Shown here: positions 17,655 through 25,969 of the stretch, one piece after another
Numbering within the stretch: position 1 is the first letter of the stretch
How the letters are laid out: every line of letters begins with the position of its first letter
Source: Gammaproteobacteria bacterium UBA3532
GTDB taxonomy: Bacteria > Pseudomonadota > Gammaproteobacteria > Enterobacterales > UBA3532
Direction of reading: 5' to 3'
Assembly: GCA_002376965.1 (NCBI GenBank)
Contig: DFOV01000204.1
Coordinates: 1 to 32,163, forward strand
DNA length: 32,163 nucleotides
Position numbers and translations under genes: made by a program
The notes under the pieces: generated by a model
What the model saw: the letters and a program-made list of their open reading frames with translations, nothing else
What the model was told of the DNA's origin: nothing
Databases searched by the model: none

Positions 17655-19427
17655 CTACGTCGAATAATCCCCGTAGAGCTTGGCATACAACCCATTTCTA
17701 CTAACCAGCTCGTCGTGATGGCCATGCTCACAGATTTTTCCGTCTTCAAAGACATACACCGTATCTGCTTGTTTAATAGCGCTTAAGCGATGGGCAACGA
17801 TAACAGTGGTTCTGTTTTCTAGAAACTGCTGCAGGTTTTGATGAACTTTAAATTCCGTTTCACTATCAAGAGCACTTGTCGCCTCGTCCAATACAACCAC
17901 TTTAGGATTTTTTAGCACCATCCGCGCTATGGCCAAGCGTTGCTTTTGACCACCCGACAGCCGCACGCCTCGGTTACCAATTATGGTATCCAAGCCATCT
18001 GGCATGGCCTCAATGGTTTGAGCGAGCTCTGCTATTGACAATGCTTGCCACACAGCTTGCTCGGACCGCTGTTCTCCCATGCACAAATTATTACGTATAC
18101 TATCGTTAAACAATGCAGGATGTTGCAACACGGTTGCTACGTTTTCTCGGATCGTCGTCAATCCAACTTCTCGATAATCCACGCCATTAAAGCGTATTTG
18201 TCCCGATTGGGGCTGATATAACCCAAGTAATATATGCACAAGGGTAGACTTGCCCCCACCACTCGCACCAACTATGGCGACCTTCTTACCCGGCTTAATC
18301 GACAGGCTCAAGTGATTTAAAACAAGGGTTTCGTCCTGGTAGGAAAAACAAACATCATTGAATTGAATAGCGACAGCCGAACTATCAAAGGGGTTGACGC
18401 TACAGGGATAAACCGGCTCTTTTTCTTTATCCAGAAAACTATTTATCCTGGCTAATGCTGCTGTAGCGCTGTAGTAGGAATATTGAATATTAAGCAGCTC
18501 TTGTACTGGACCCATCATAAACCACAGGTAACCAAAAATCGCAAACATCTGGCCTATAGTGAGATCTGAAAAAACGACCATCCCCATGGCCAAAGCTCTG
18601 AAAATATCGAAGCCCAGTAGGAAAACAACAAAACTTAGACGGTTTGATGCATCACTTTTCCAAGAAAAGCGTATTGCGCTATCCTTAATTTTTTCGGCAT
18701 CTCCCACTAAGCGCTGCATGAAAGAGCGGTCTTTGTTCAGCGCCCTTATTTGCTGCATCGCATCCAAGGTTTCGGTGAGCGCCTCCTGAAATAGACTAAA
18801 CGCTTCGTTTTCTCGTCGCTTATATTTTTTAACCTTCTTTCCAAGGCGCATGGTGCAATAAATTACAAGGGGATTAAAAAACAAAATAAATAGAGCCAAT
18901 TGCCAGTGCAGCAACAACAAAATCACTGCGGTGCCTATTACGCTTAGTATGGATACAAGACACCTTGATATGCTGGTGCCAATAAACTGATCAATGGTTT
19001 CAATATCCGTAACAAAATGCGAAGCTACCTTACCAGAGCCTTCTGACTCAAACTCTCGAATGGACATGTCAGGAAGAATATTAATTAACCTGGTACGCAA
19101 ATAGAAAGTAACGTTCTTCGCGATAATGGCGAACTGTTGAGACTGAACGATATTTAGCCCAACGGTGGCCAGACGCAGAAAGATGGTAATTATCAGGATG
19201 GAAAGAATGTAATATTGGGCGGCATGGAGTGACGGCGGCAATAGCCAGTGTAATGCGGCAATCATATTCCCTGGTTGTTCAAGCAAAACTTCATCAACCA
19301 GCAACGGTAGCAGCAATGGAAGTGGAACACTAAGAACCGCAGTTAAAATGGCGACAAACTGAACCACCACTAGCCGCTTTTTATGGGCCAGCGCATAATT
19401 CAGTAGTTGTCGCCAGGCAATACTCAC
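17655..19427 (-). CDS. ABC exporter, fused membrane and ATPase half-transporter
   Basis: This 590-residue type IV (MsbA/lipid-exporter-like) half-transporter probably works as a homodimer. The N-terminal 320 residues form the six-helix membrane domain. The ATPase domain has Walker A GASGGGKST (387-395), Q-loop region VLQHPALF, signature LSGGQKQRL (490-498), Walker B VVVLDEA (510-516) and H-loop His546 (IVAHRLS). The ATPase site is complete. No accessory protease-like domain or outer-membrane partner is seen. The substrate is unknown; lipid, peptide or drug export are all possible. Translation starts at GTG 19427, without a clear ribosome binding site, 25 bases after the DUF3466 stop, so it may be coupled to that gene. 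prpC follows. Confidence 0.87.
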   Translation of the reverse strand: MSIAWRQLLNYALAHKKRLVVVQFVAILTAVLSVPLPLLLPLLVDEVLLEQPGNMIAALHWLLPPSLHAAQYYILSILIITIFLRLATVGLNIVQSQQFAIIAKNVTFYLRTRLINILPDMSIREFESEGSGKVASHFVTDIETIDQFIGTSISRCLVSILSVIGTAVILLLLHWQLALFILFFNPLVIYCTMRLGKKVKKYKRRENEAFSLFQEALTETLDAMQQIRALNKDRSFMQRLVGDAEKIKDSAIRFSWKSDASNRLSFVVFLLGFDIFRALAMGMVVFSDLTIGQMFAIFGYLWFMMGPVQELLNIQYSYYSATAALARINSFLDKEKEPVYPCSVNPFDSSAVAIQFNDVCFSYQDETLVLNHLSLSIKPGKKVAIVGASGGGKSTLVHILLGLYQPQSGQIRFNGVDYREVGLTTIRENVATVLQHPALFNDSIRNNLCMGEQRSEQAVWQALSIAELAQTIEAMPDGLDTIIGNRGVRLSGGQKQRLAIARMVLKNPKVVVLDEATSALDSETEFKVHQNLQQFLENRTTVIVAHRLSAIKQADTVYVFEDGKICEHGHHDELVSRNGLYAKLYGDYST

Positions 19428-19431
19428 AGTA

Positions 19432-19467
19432 CTATGGTTTCACGCACACGTGCTATGATTTCACGCA
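19432..19467. repeat. Imperfect tandem duplication at the DUF3466 stop codon
   Basis: CTATGGTTTCACGCA (19432-19446) and CTATGATTTCACGCA (19453-19467) differ at one base and are spaced 21 bases apart, with the palindrome CACGTG between them. On the minus strand the upstream copy forms the last four codons and the TAG stop of the DUF3466 gene (Cys-Val-Lys-Ser-stop). The second copy repeats this just before the ABC exporter GTG start. Confidence 0.75.
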
Positions 19468-20949
19468 AAAGCGGCGCAAACAAAGCATACTCCCTAATAA
19501 AAGCAACCAGCTACCAATAGGCCCACCACCGGAAGAATCACTATCATCTTCCTCGGACTCATCCAAGCAAGGTGATGCACTCCCCTCACTGGGTGTCAAA
19601 ATAGCTGGCCGATTCACTGGCCGGTTATTTTCATCAACCACATCTGGCAGCACTTGAACATCAACTAATATACGCCCATCATCGAGTATTTTCTTTGCCT
19701 GCCCAACATAAACACCGGCGCTACAATCAATTCTTTTATTCAGATCGGCAAAACTACCTGTCTCATGTTCATAAATGAAAGCAGTGAGCTTTTCTGGATC
19801 ATCCTGAGTTTTGTAAACGCCAACGACTTGATTATTATTATTGATATCCAAGGCTTCGCTATATCGTTCTTCTTCATCAAGCGAATCACTACTTGGGTGG
19901 ATCGTGCGCATTTTTCCAGAATCGGTATAAATATAGGCCTGAAACGTGTTGTCATGGGTAGTAGCCATACCGACCACAACACCTTGATCATTTACGGCAT
20001 TGCCATAGCTCCAGCCATCAATATCAAATACATCATCGCCGGTCTGCCCTGTTGAAAGCTCCTCAGGGTGCAAATCGGTCACTTGTTCAACAGCTCCTTC
20101 AGCCTGGTAAGACGGCAGTCGGTAACGATAGGCATGAATTTCGCCATCAATCTGTGAATACCCAGTAACAAAACCTGAGTTTGATATGTGACGAGCGCTG
20201 CTTTCTCGGCTGTCATTGTGGCAAGGGTCAAGATTATCATCCACCGAATCAGATGGATCGGAAATCAAAGGGATGGGATAGAGCAATTCGTTCGTAATGT
20301 CATAAACCACAGCACGTTCATTGTAGCTATCATTATTTTCACCGTAACGCCAATCGGCCTGCCCCACCAGTAAGTTGTCATTATTAACGTCGCTAACGCG
20401 GAAATTACCGTCATCAGGAATTCTTTTATGGCTATCATTAATGTCAGAACAATCGTAGGTAATGTCGTCCGGGTCTTCACCGCCCGGCTTTTTGGCATTC
20501 AGTGCCAGATTGATATCGACTAGCTCACCACCATTGATAACATAGAATGCATGGTCGGTATTAATACCATCATCAGGGCTATCAGTATCTCCAAAGCCAA
20601 CGGCAATACCACTGTCATTAATCGCATTTAGTTGAGTATCGTGGCGCTCTTCTAAATCTTCTTCCCCCATATTTTGGGGCAGTAGATGAATCGCTCCTAA
20701 GTCGTCTAAGCCAATACCCGTTGACCAAAATGCGTGAGTGGACAGCAAGTCGTCGGTTCGCGTCTCGGAATCTTCGTCATCAACGACAATATTCGTTCCA
20801 CCGACGACTACACCGCTATTGTTAATACCAAGGCCAAAGGTATCATACAGACTGGTATGGTCGATTATCTCAACCTCATACTTTGCTGGAATAGCTGCAG
20901 CAGCACCGGCCCAGACACTCACAGCAATCAAACTAAATGTTTTTCTCAT
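19453..20949 (-). CDS. DUF3466 HAF-repeat protein with GlyGly-CTERM anchor
   Basis: This 498-residue exported protein belongs to the DUF3466 family. It begins with a signal peptide (MRKTFSLIAVSVWAGAAAA). The body contains at least six copies of a repeat of the type [I/V]N(N/D)xGxVVG followed by an aromatic AF/AY element, such as INNSGVVVGG, INDSGIAVGF, VNNDNLLVGQ, ISNSGFVTGY, VNDQGVVVGM and INNNNQVVGV, suggesting a beta-propeller-like fold. It is very acidic. The C-terminal tail after a Ser/Asp-rich segment is SSGGGPIGSWLLLLGSMLCL plus a basic RR end, the GlyGly-CTERM signal processed by rhombosortase in type II-secreting bacteria. Surface location is therefore likely; function is unknown. 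In several gammaproteobacteria DUF3466 genes lie near uup, as here. Confidence 0.85.
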   Translation of the reverse strand: MRKTFSLIAVSVWAGAAAAIPAKYEVEIIDHTSLYDTFGLGINNSGVVVGGTNIVVDDEDSETRTDDLLSTHAFWSTGIGLDDLGAIHLLPQNMGEEDLEERHDTQLNAINDSGIAVGFGDTDSPDDGINTDHAFYVINGGELVDINLALNAKKPGGEDPDDITYDCSDINDSHKRIPDDGNFRVSDVNNDNLLVGQADWRYGENNDSYNERAVVYDITNELLYPIPLISDPSDSVDDNLDPCHNDSRESSARHISNSGFVTGYSQIDGEIHAYRYRLPSYQAEGAVEQVTDLHPEELSTGQTGDDVFDIDGWSYGNAVNDQGVVVGMATTHDNTFQAYIYTDSGKMRTIHPSSDSLDEEERYSEALDINNNNQVVGVYKTQDDPEKLTAFIYEHETGSFADLNKRIDCSAGVYVGQAKKILDDGRILVDVQVLPDVVDENNRPVNRPAILTPSEGSASPCLDESEEDDSDSSGGGPIGSWLLLLGSMLCLRRFCVKS

Positions 20950-21055
20950 CTATCTACCTATTATTCGCTCTCGACAGCCGAGATACTTTATCGACAATCT
21001 ATTTAACTGACTAATTAATTCACTAACTAGAGCCTGCTTACCTTTCACTTTGACG

Positions 21056-22966
21056 TTAGCAAGAAGCGCTTTGCTCTTTTAGCATTTCAAGCTCTTCCCA
21101 GCGCGCCATCAACTGTTCTAAATGCTGCTCCGCTGTTTCTAACCCAGACAATACGCGCTGTACCTCATCATTATCCTGAGTGTAAAAGTCCGCTTGACCG
21201 ATAATACTTTCCAGTCGCTCTATGGCATTTTCAGCTTCATTTAGCTGCTCGGGCATCGCATCCAGTTCGCGCTGCAATTTGTAGGATAGCTTGGTACTGC
21301 CTTTTTTCTCTCCTTTTTTGGCAACTGGTTCTGGCATCGCAGCAGCTTGTATGCTGCTTGTGGCTTCTAGGCTTTCAGCAAGTTGATCTTTTAGATCGGA
21401 GTATCCCCCTACACACTGAATGATGTTACCTTCTCCTTGAAAGAACCAGACACTGGTAACCACATTATCTAAAAACTCACGATCATGGCTAACAACCAAT
21501 ACTGTACCACCGTATTGCGAAAGTTTATCCTCAAGCACTTCTAAGGTTTCAACATCTAAGTCGTTGGTGGGCTCATCCAGAATTAACAGGTTTGAAGGTT
21601 TTAGAAAAACCCTGGCAAGCTGCAATCGATTACGTTCACCTCCTGAAAGCAACCTTACAGGCGTTCGACAGCGCTGAGGGCTAAACAGAAACTCCCCCAA
21701 ATAGCTAATAACGTGTTTCTTACGCCCATCAACGTCAAGCTCCTGCTGCCCATCCGCAACAATATCCGATGGAGTCTTATTTTCGTCTTCAAAAAAAGCA
21801 TGTTGACGATAGTAAGCGGGAATAATATTTGTGCCCGTTTTACGTTTGCCCGAATCAATCGGCAGTGATTCCGTCAAACAACGAATTATAGATGTCTTCC
21901 CCACGCCATTAGGCCCTACCAGACCTATACGATCGCCACGGGTCACAAGAGCAGAAAAATCTTTAGCAATGCAGTTTTCGCCAAGGAAAAAATCTATATT
22001 TTTTAGTTCATAGACTAACTTACCTGATATTTCCCCCTGCTTGATGTCAAATTTGGCACTGCCAAGCTGCTTTATAAACTGGGCTTTTTGCTTTCTCATT
22101 TCAAGCAACCGACCAACCCTGCCCATATCGCGTGTACGTCTTGCTTTGACACCTTGCCGGATCCAGGCTTCTTCCTGAGCCAACAATTTATTGAATTTTT
22201 CCTGCTCAACCTCTTCGCGTTCCAGCGCTTCCTGCTTACGCTGCAAATAGTCATTAAAACCACAGTCATACACCGTTAGTACGGTACGATCTAAATCCCA
22301 GACTTTAGTGGCCAGTTTGGCGGTGAAGGCCCGATCATGACTGATAAAAATCACGGTTCCCTGATAATCTGCGATCTGCTTTTCCAGCCATTCGATACTA
22401 TCAATATCCAGATGGTTGGTCGGCTCATCTAAAACTAAGATATCGGGCTGCCTAGCCAAGGCTTTCAAGATAGCCATTCGCCTTATCTGACCACCAGAAA
22501 GCTCGTTGACCAATGTATTTTCATTAACGTTGAAGCTATTGAATATTTGCTGAATGCGATTAACAAGATCCCAGCCGTCTTGGTGTTCGATTTCGCTCTG
22601 CAGCTTACCCAAACGTTCCGCCCAAGAATCAGAGTCAGCCTCAGGCTCTTCAAGTAGCGCGAAATATTCTCGAATAACAACGCCCAGCTTACCTAAGCCG
22701 CTTAATATGTACTCTCCACATCGAATCTCAGGATCATCTGGCAGCTTTTGCTCAACCTCGGCAATACTAATTAGCTGTGCTTTCTTTATTTGGCCGTCAT
22801 CCGGTTCAAGCTTTCCTTGAATCAACTGAAGCAAGGTCGACTTTCCACTTCCATTTCGCCCTACAATTGCAATCTTTTCCTGCTTGTGGATGGAGGCAGA
22901 CACATTGCTGAATAAATGATTTCCAGAAAAACTGAGTGAAATATCTGTGAGATTGATTAGTGCCAT
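21056..22966 (-). CDS. uup: ABC-F ATPase Uup
   Basis: This 636-residue ABC-F protein has two ATPase domains and no membrane segments. The first has Walker A GRNGSGKST (36-44), signature LSGGQIRR and Walker B ILVLDEPTNHLD. The second has Walker A GPNGVGKTS, signature LSGGERNRL and LILDEPTNDLD. The linker between them is basic and helical. A charged C-terminal coiled-coil domain of about 80 residues (about 555-636) is the Uup hallmark. Uup acts on ribosomes and on DNA branch structures; loss raises precise transposon excision in E. coli. Length matches (E. coli 635 aa). In E. coli uup follows rlmKL; here the two genes are on the same strand but separated by a block of about 6.8 kb. It is divergent from slt. 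Confidence 0.94.
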   Translation of the reverse strand: MALINLTDISLSFSGNHLFSNVSASIHKQEKIAIVGRNGSGKSTLLQLIQGKLEPDDGQIKKAQLISIAEVEQKLPDDPEIRCGEYILSGLGKLGVVIREYFALLEEPEADSDSWAERLGKLQSEIEHQDGWDLVNRIQQIFNSFNVNENTLVNELSGGQIRRMAILKALARQPDILVLDEPTNHLDIDSIEWLEKQIADYQGTVIFISHDRAFTAKLATKVWDLDRTVLTVYDCGFNDYLQRKQEALEREEVEQEKFNKLLAQEEAWIRQGVKARRTRDMGRVGRLLEMRKQKAQFIKQLGSAKFDIKQGEISGKLVYELKNIDFFLGENCIAKDFSALVTRGDRIGLVGPNGVGKTSIIRCLTESLPIDSGKRKTGTNIIPAYYRQHAFFEDENKTPSDIVADGQQELDVDGRKKHVISYLGEFLFSPQRCRTPVRLLSGGERNRLQLARVFLKPSNLLILDEPTNDLDVETLEVLEDKLSQYGGTVLVVSHDREFLDNVVTSVWFFQGEGNIIQCVGGYSDLKDQLAESLEATSSIQAAAMPEPVAKKGEKKGSTKLSYKLQRELDAMPEQLNEAENAIERLESIIGQADFYTQDNDEVQRVLSGLETAEQHLEQLMARWEELEMLKEQSASC

Positions 22967-23141
22967 AGTTCTACTTACAATTGATTGAAGGCGCGATTAT
23001 CACATGTTTTACACTTATTTTCAGCCAGGATAGCTAAATCACTGCTTAATCAATGGCACCTCAATAAAACGACTGGAAACAAATGCCTAGATCGGTACAA
23101 TGGAACCAATCACCTCAGTTAGCACTCATGAAACGGACACC

Positions 23142-25118
23142 ATGATAACCTTATCTAAGAAGATTCTCGTCTTTTTCATCCTTATTGTTCACGCCCATCA
23201 AGCAATAGCGGAAGAGCCCTTAAAGTCAGAAACGGAACAGCAATATGTTTCAGCTGAGAGCAGTGCGGCATTGCGGCTGCTTTTCACAATAAAAGAAAAG
23301 GAGCTGGAGGCTGGGATCATCGATATCCATTCACCGCAACTCTCTTTACTGAAGAATTATCCTCTCTACCCTTATCTTGAAGCTGCTTACCTTGAACGCT
23401 ACGGCACCAATAAGGCGCTCAAGGACTTTCTGAGCCAGCACTCCAATAGCCCTTACACCCGTTCAATCAAACGTACACTGATAAACCGTTATTACCAGCA
23501 GCAAAATTGGCCTGAGTTTATACGCCATTACAGATATTCAGGTAATGAAAAGCGTCACTGTAAATACTTATCGCTACTATGGCAGCAAGGACCTAGCGCA
23601 GATACCAAAGACCAGGTATACCGCTATTGGCTTCACGGGAAATCACGCCACGCCGATTGCGACCAAGTGTTTGACGCCTGGGCCAAAAGCACAAAAAACT
23701 TCGGCGATAAAGCCTGGCGTCGTATTCAACTCGCCATCAATCAGCGTCAATATGGTCTTGCAGCCTACCTAAAACGCTTTGTAAGCCGACAGCAAGCCAG
23801 GCTGACAGACGAGTGGATAGAGCTGGATAAAAAAGAAACACCAAAGCTTAATCTAAAAGGCGGCAAGCGAGAGCTCGGCGTTATCTACACCTCGATTTTA
23901 AAAAAGTATAAATGGGATAACCCCGACTACATTATTTCCTACCTAAAAGATGAAAACCTCCCACTAACTCTGGAGCAGGTGAAGTCTCTGCAGTATGACG
24001 TCGCGTTGAGCTATGCAGTTAAACAAGATCCAAAGGCTCGCTATTGGTTGCTAAAATCACTGCGCACAAGCAATGATAAGCAACTGGCGGAATGGTTTGC
24101 TCGATTCTTTTTATATCAGCAGGACTGGGACAGCCTATCGGGAACGATACACCAGTACGCACTTTTCAATAAGAGTCGGTGGAAATATTGGCTGGCGATT
24201 TCACTGAGCCATCAGAAATACCTTCCAGAAAGCCAGGCTTTGCTAGAAGAGCTGGCAAAAGAGCGTAGCTACTATGGCTTTCTTGCTGCCGTGCAACTCA
24301 AGCAATCCATCGCACTTAATGAAAAATCGTTTATACCCGATCAAAAACACTTAGCAAAGGTGGCCCAAGTTCCAGCCATTCGCCGCGCACAAGAGCTGTT
24401 CCTGCTTGATCGCCATTATCATGCCAGGCGAGAGTGGTTTCATGCGTTAAAGGTTGCCAAAGGAGAAGACTATCCCTACTTGGCTCAGCTGGCCTATGAC
24501 TGGGGCTGGTACGACCGAGCTATTTCGTTACTTTCTGGTGGTGAATATCACGATGTGATTAACATGCGATTTCCCACCGCGAAACAACCCGAAATAATTA
24601 CGATGTCCGAAAAACACGCCATGCCCGTCGACTGGATAAGCGCGATTATTCGCCAAGAGAGCGCTTATCGTCCCGACGCCCGCTCCCCTGTTGGGGCATT
24701 GGGTTTGATGCAATTGATGCCAGCAACAGCCAGAGCAACCTACAAGGAGCTCTATCAATCCAGACTGCCAGGGCGGAAAATCCTCGAACCAACCACGAAT
24801 ATTGACTTGGGAACTTATTATCTGGGTAAACAATATCAGACCTTTAATCATTTTGCCCCTGCAACAGCCGCGTATAACGTTGGACCTCATCGTGTAAAAC
24901 GCTGGCTTACTAATATGCCAAAAGAGTCTGTACCTGCCCCGGTTTGGATTGAGACCATGCCCTGGAAAGAAACTCGCCATTACGTGAAGAACGTCGCCGC
25001 TTTTCGAGCCATTTATGCCAGGCTAAACAATATGCCAACGACTTTTCTTAGTGAATTGCTGACCAGCTCGATTGGACGAGCACTAATTATTGAACAGTCT
25101 CTATCCGACGCAAACTAG
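23142..25118 (+). CDS. slt: Soluble lytic murein transglycosylase (Slt70)
   Basis: This periplasmic enzyme cleaves peptidoglycan between MurNAc and GlcNAc to give 1,6-anhydro ends. From ATG 23142 it is 658 residues, close to E. coli Slt (645). A signal peptide opens the protein (MITLSKKILVFFILIVHAHQ, cut near AIA-EE). The middle is the ring-shaped helical U- and L-domains. The C-terminal lysozyme-like domain has the catalytic Glu506 in IIRQESAYRPDA, followed by GALGLMQLMPATA and, near the end, YNVGPHRVKRW. The longer frame from ATG 23100 would put 14 polar residues before the signal peptide, so the later ATG is preferred. The gene is monocistronic or followed at 73 bases by the CheZ-like gene. 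Confidence 0.93.
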   Translation: MITLSKKILVFFILIVHAHQAIAEEPLKSETEQQYVSAESSAALRLLFTIKEKELEAGIIDIHSPQLSLLKNYPLYPYLEAAYLERYGTNKALKDFLSQHSNSPYTRSIKRTLINRYYQQQNWPEFIRHYRYSGNEKRHCKYLSLLWQQGPSADTKDQVYRYWLHGKSRHADCDQVFDAWAKSTKNFGDKAWRRIQLAINQRQYGLAAYLKRFVSRQQARLTDEWIELDKKETPKLNLKGGKRELGVIYTSILKKYKWDNPDYIISYLKDENLPLTLEQVKSLQYDVALSYAVKQDPKARYWLLKSLRTSNDKQLAEWFARFFLYQQDWDSLSGTIHQYALFNKSRWKYWLAISLSHQKYLPESQALLEELAKERSYYGFLAAVQLKQSIALNEKSFIPDQKHLAKVAQVPAIRRAQELFLLDRHYHARREWFHALKVAKGEDYPYLAQLAYDWGWYDRAISLLSGGEYHDVINMRFPTAKQPEIITMSEKHAMPVDWISAIIRQESAYRPDARSPVGALGLMQLMPATARATYKELYQSRLPGRKILEPTTNIDLGTYYLGKQYQTFNHFAPATAAYNVGPHRVKRWLTNMPKESVPAPVWIETMPWKETRHYVKNVAAFRAIYARLNNMPTTFLSELLTSSIGRALIIEQSLSDAN

Positions 25119-25191
25119 CCCTCTCAATTTGTGGAAACTGTTCTATATTTAGAATAATGATCTCGGCTTTTACAAGAATAGGCGCATTTGC

Positions 25192-25707
25192 ATGTCGTTA
25201 CACACCCATCGAGAGTTACTTGATCTACTCAATGTAGCCGTCGCTCAACTGCATCATGCCCAGCATGATGCCAACCAAGCTGTTGGTTCACTCAGTGATA
25301 ACTTTGCACAGATGGCTGGATTCAGCCATCAATTAAAGCAACAGCTAGACAGCGAAACCGAGCAAAACGATAGCTTGCAGGATATTAGTCACCAGATTTC
25401 TGATCGAGCACAAAACTCCGTAATTGCTTTGCAATTTTATGACCGTTTAGGCCAACGCATTGAACATGTTGCCGATAGCATTACCGAACTGGCTAAACTT
25501 CTCGATAAAGTACCGCCAGTAGAAATAGATGAAGAAAAATGGTCGGCTCTTAATGCAGCCGTTTACAGCAAATATTCCATGAAAGAAGAACGACTAATTC
25601 ACGAGCAAATTGCCAATGGAGCATCTATTCAAGAAGCCCTGAGCGCCATGAAAGCCCTGGTTGAACAGGATGCTGAAGATGACGATGATGACATTGAGCT
25701 TTTTTAA
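25192..25707 (+). CDS. CheZ-like helical protein, putative phosphatase
   Basis: This 171-residue, mostly helical, cytoplasmic protein shows the local pattern of CheZ. The segment LQFYDRLGQRIEHV (80-93) places Asp84 and Gln88 at the same four-residue spacing as the catalytic Asp143/Gln147 of E. coli CheZ (FQDLTGQVI). The C-terminus is a run of acidic residues followed by DIELF, reminiscent of the acidic-hydrophobic tail by which CheZ binds CheY. Similar LQFxDRxxQ segments also occur in chemotaxis-like proteins of gammaproteobacteria, so it may dephosphorylate a receiver-domain protein other than CheY. No chemotaxis gene is nearby. Flanking genes are slt (73 bases upstream) and a convergent glutaredoxin-like gene. 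Function is inferred from short motifs. Confidence 0.6.
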   Translation: MSLHTHRELLDLLNVAVAQLHHAQHDANQAVGSLSDNFAQMAGFSHQLKQQLDSETEQNDSLQDISHQISDRAQNSVIALQFYDRLGQRIEHVADSITELAKLLDKVPPVEIDEEKWSALNAAVYSKYSMKEERLIHEQIANGASIQEALSAMKALVEQDAEDDDDDIELF

Positions 25708-25725
25708 CTATAGACCCAAACTGCT

Positions 25726-25962
25726 TCAAGCTGCTCGATTCAGCCAGTCTTGTAGCTCTTCGACATTAAATGGCCAGCATAAATCACGCTCTCCCAATAT
25801 AATCACCGGGATTTTATCCTGATAACGCTCCAGCCATTCACTGCGTTCTACTATGTCCTCTATACGGGTTCTACCTGACAAGCCAGCTTGGTGAATAACC
25901 CGATAAGCCAGTTCACACAGGTGGCAGCCCTCAGTTCCCAATAAAATTATATCAGTTTTCAT
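25726..25962 (-). CDS. Glutaredoxin-like (DUF836) thiol protein
   Basis: This 78-residue protein of the DUF836 glutaredoxin-like family has the redox motif CHLC (Cys13, Cys16) right after the first beta strand, then a helix, a charged segment, the cis-proline strand KIPVIIL and a C-terminal helix. It is probably a thiol-disulfide reductase or a thioredoxin-fold adapter. The substrate is unknown. It is the last gene of the rlmKL-moxR-DUF58-tgpA chain, starting seven bases after the tgpA stop. Its ribosome binding site GAGG (25968-25971) overlaps that TGA, which favours coupled translation. Confidence 0.82.
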   Translation of the reverse strand: MKTDIILLGTEGCHLCELAYRVIHQAGLSGRTRIEDIVERSEWLERYQDKIPVIILGERDLCWPFNVEELQDWLNRAA

Positions 25963-25969
25963 GCCGTCC

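Noticed and set aside
23100..23141. Upstream ATG for slt
   Set aside because: It would place 14 polar residues before the signal peptide; ATG 23142 gives a normal signal sequence.
25708..25725. Terminator between the CheZ-like and glutaredoxin-like genes
   Set aside because: The 18-base gap has no stable hairpin; only a tiny GCTT/AAGC stem occurs within the adjacent coding end.
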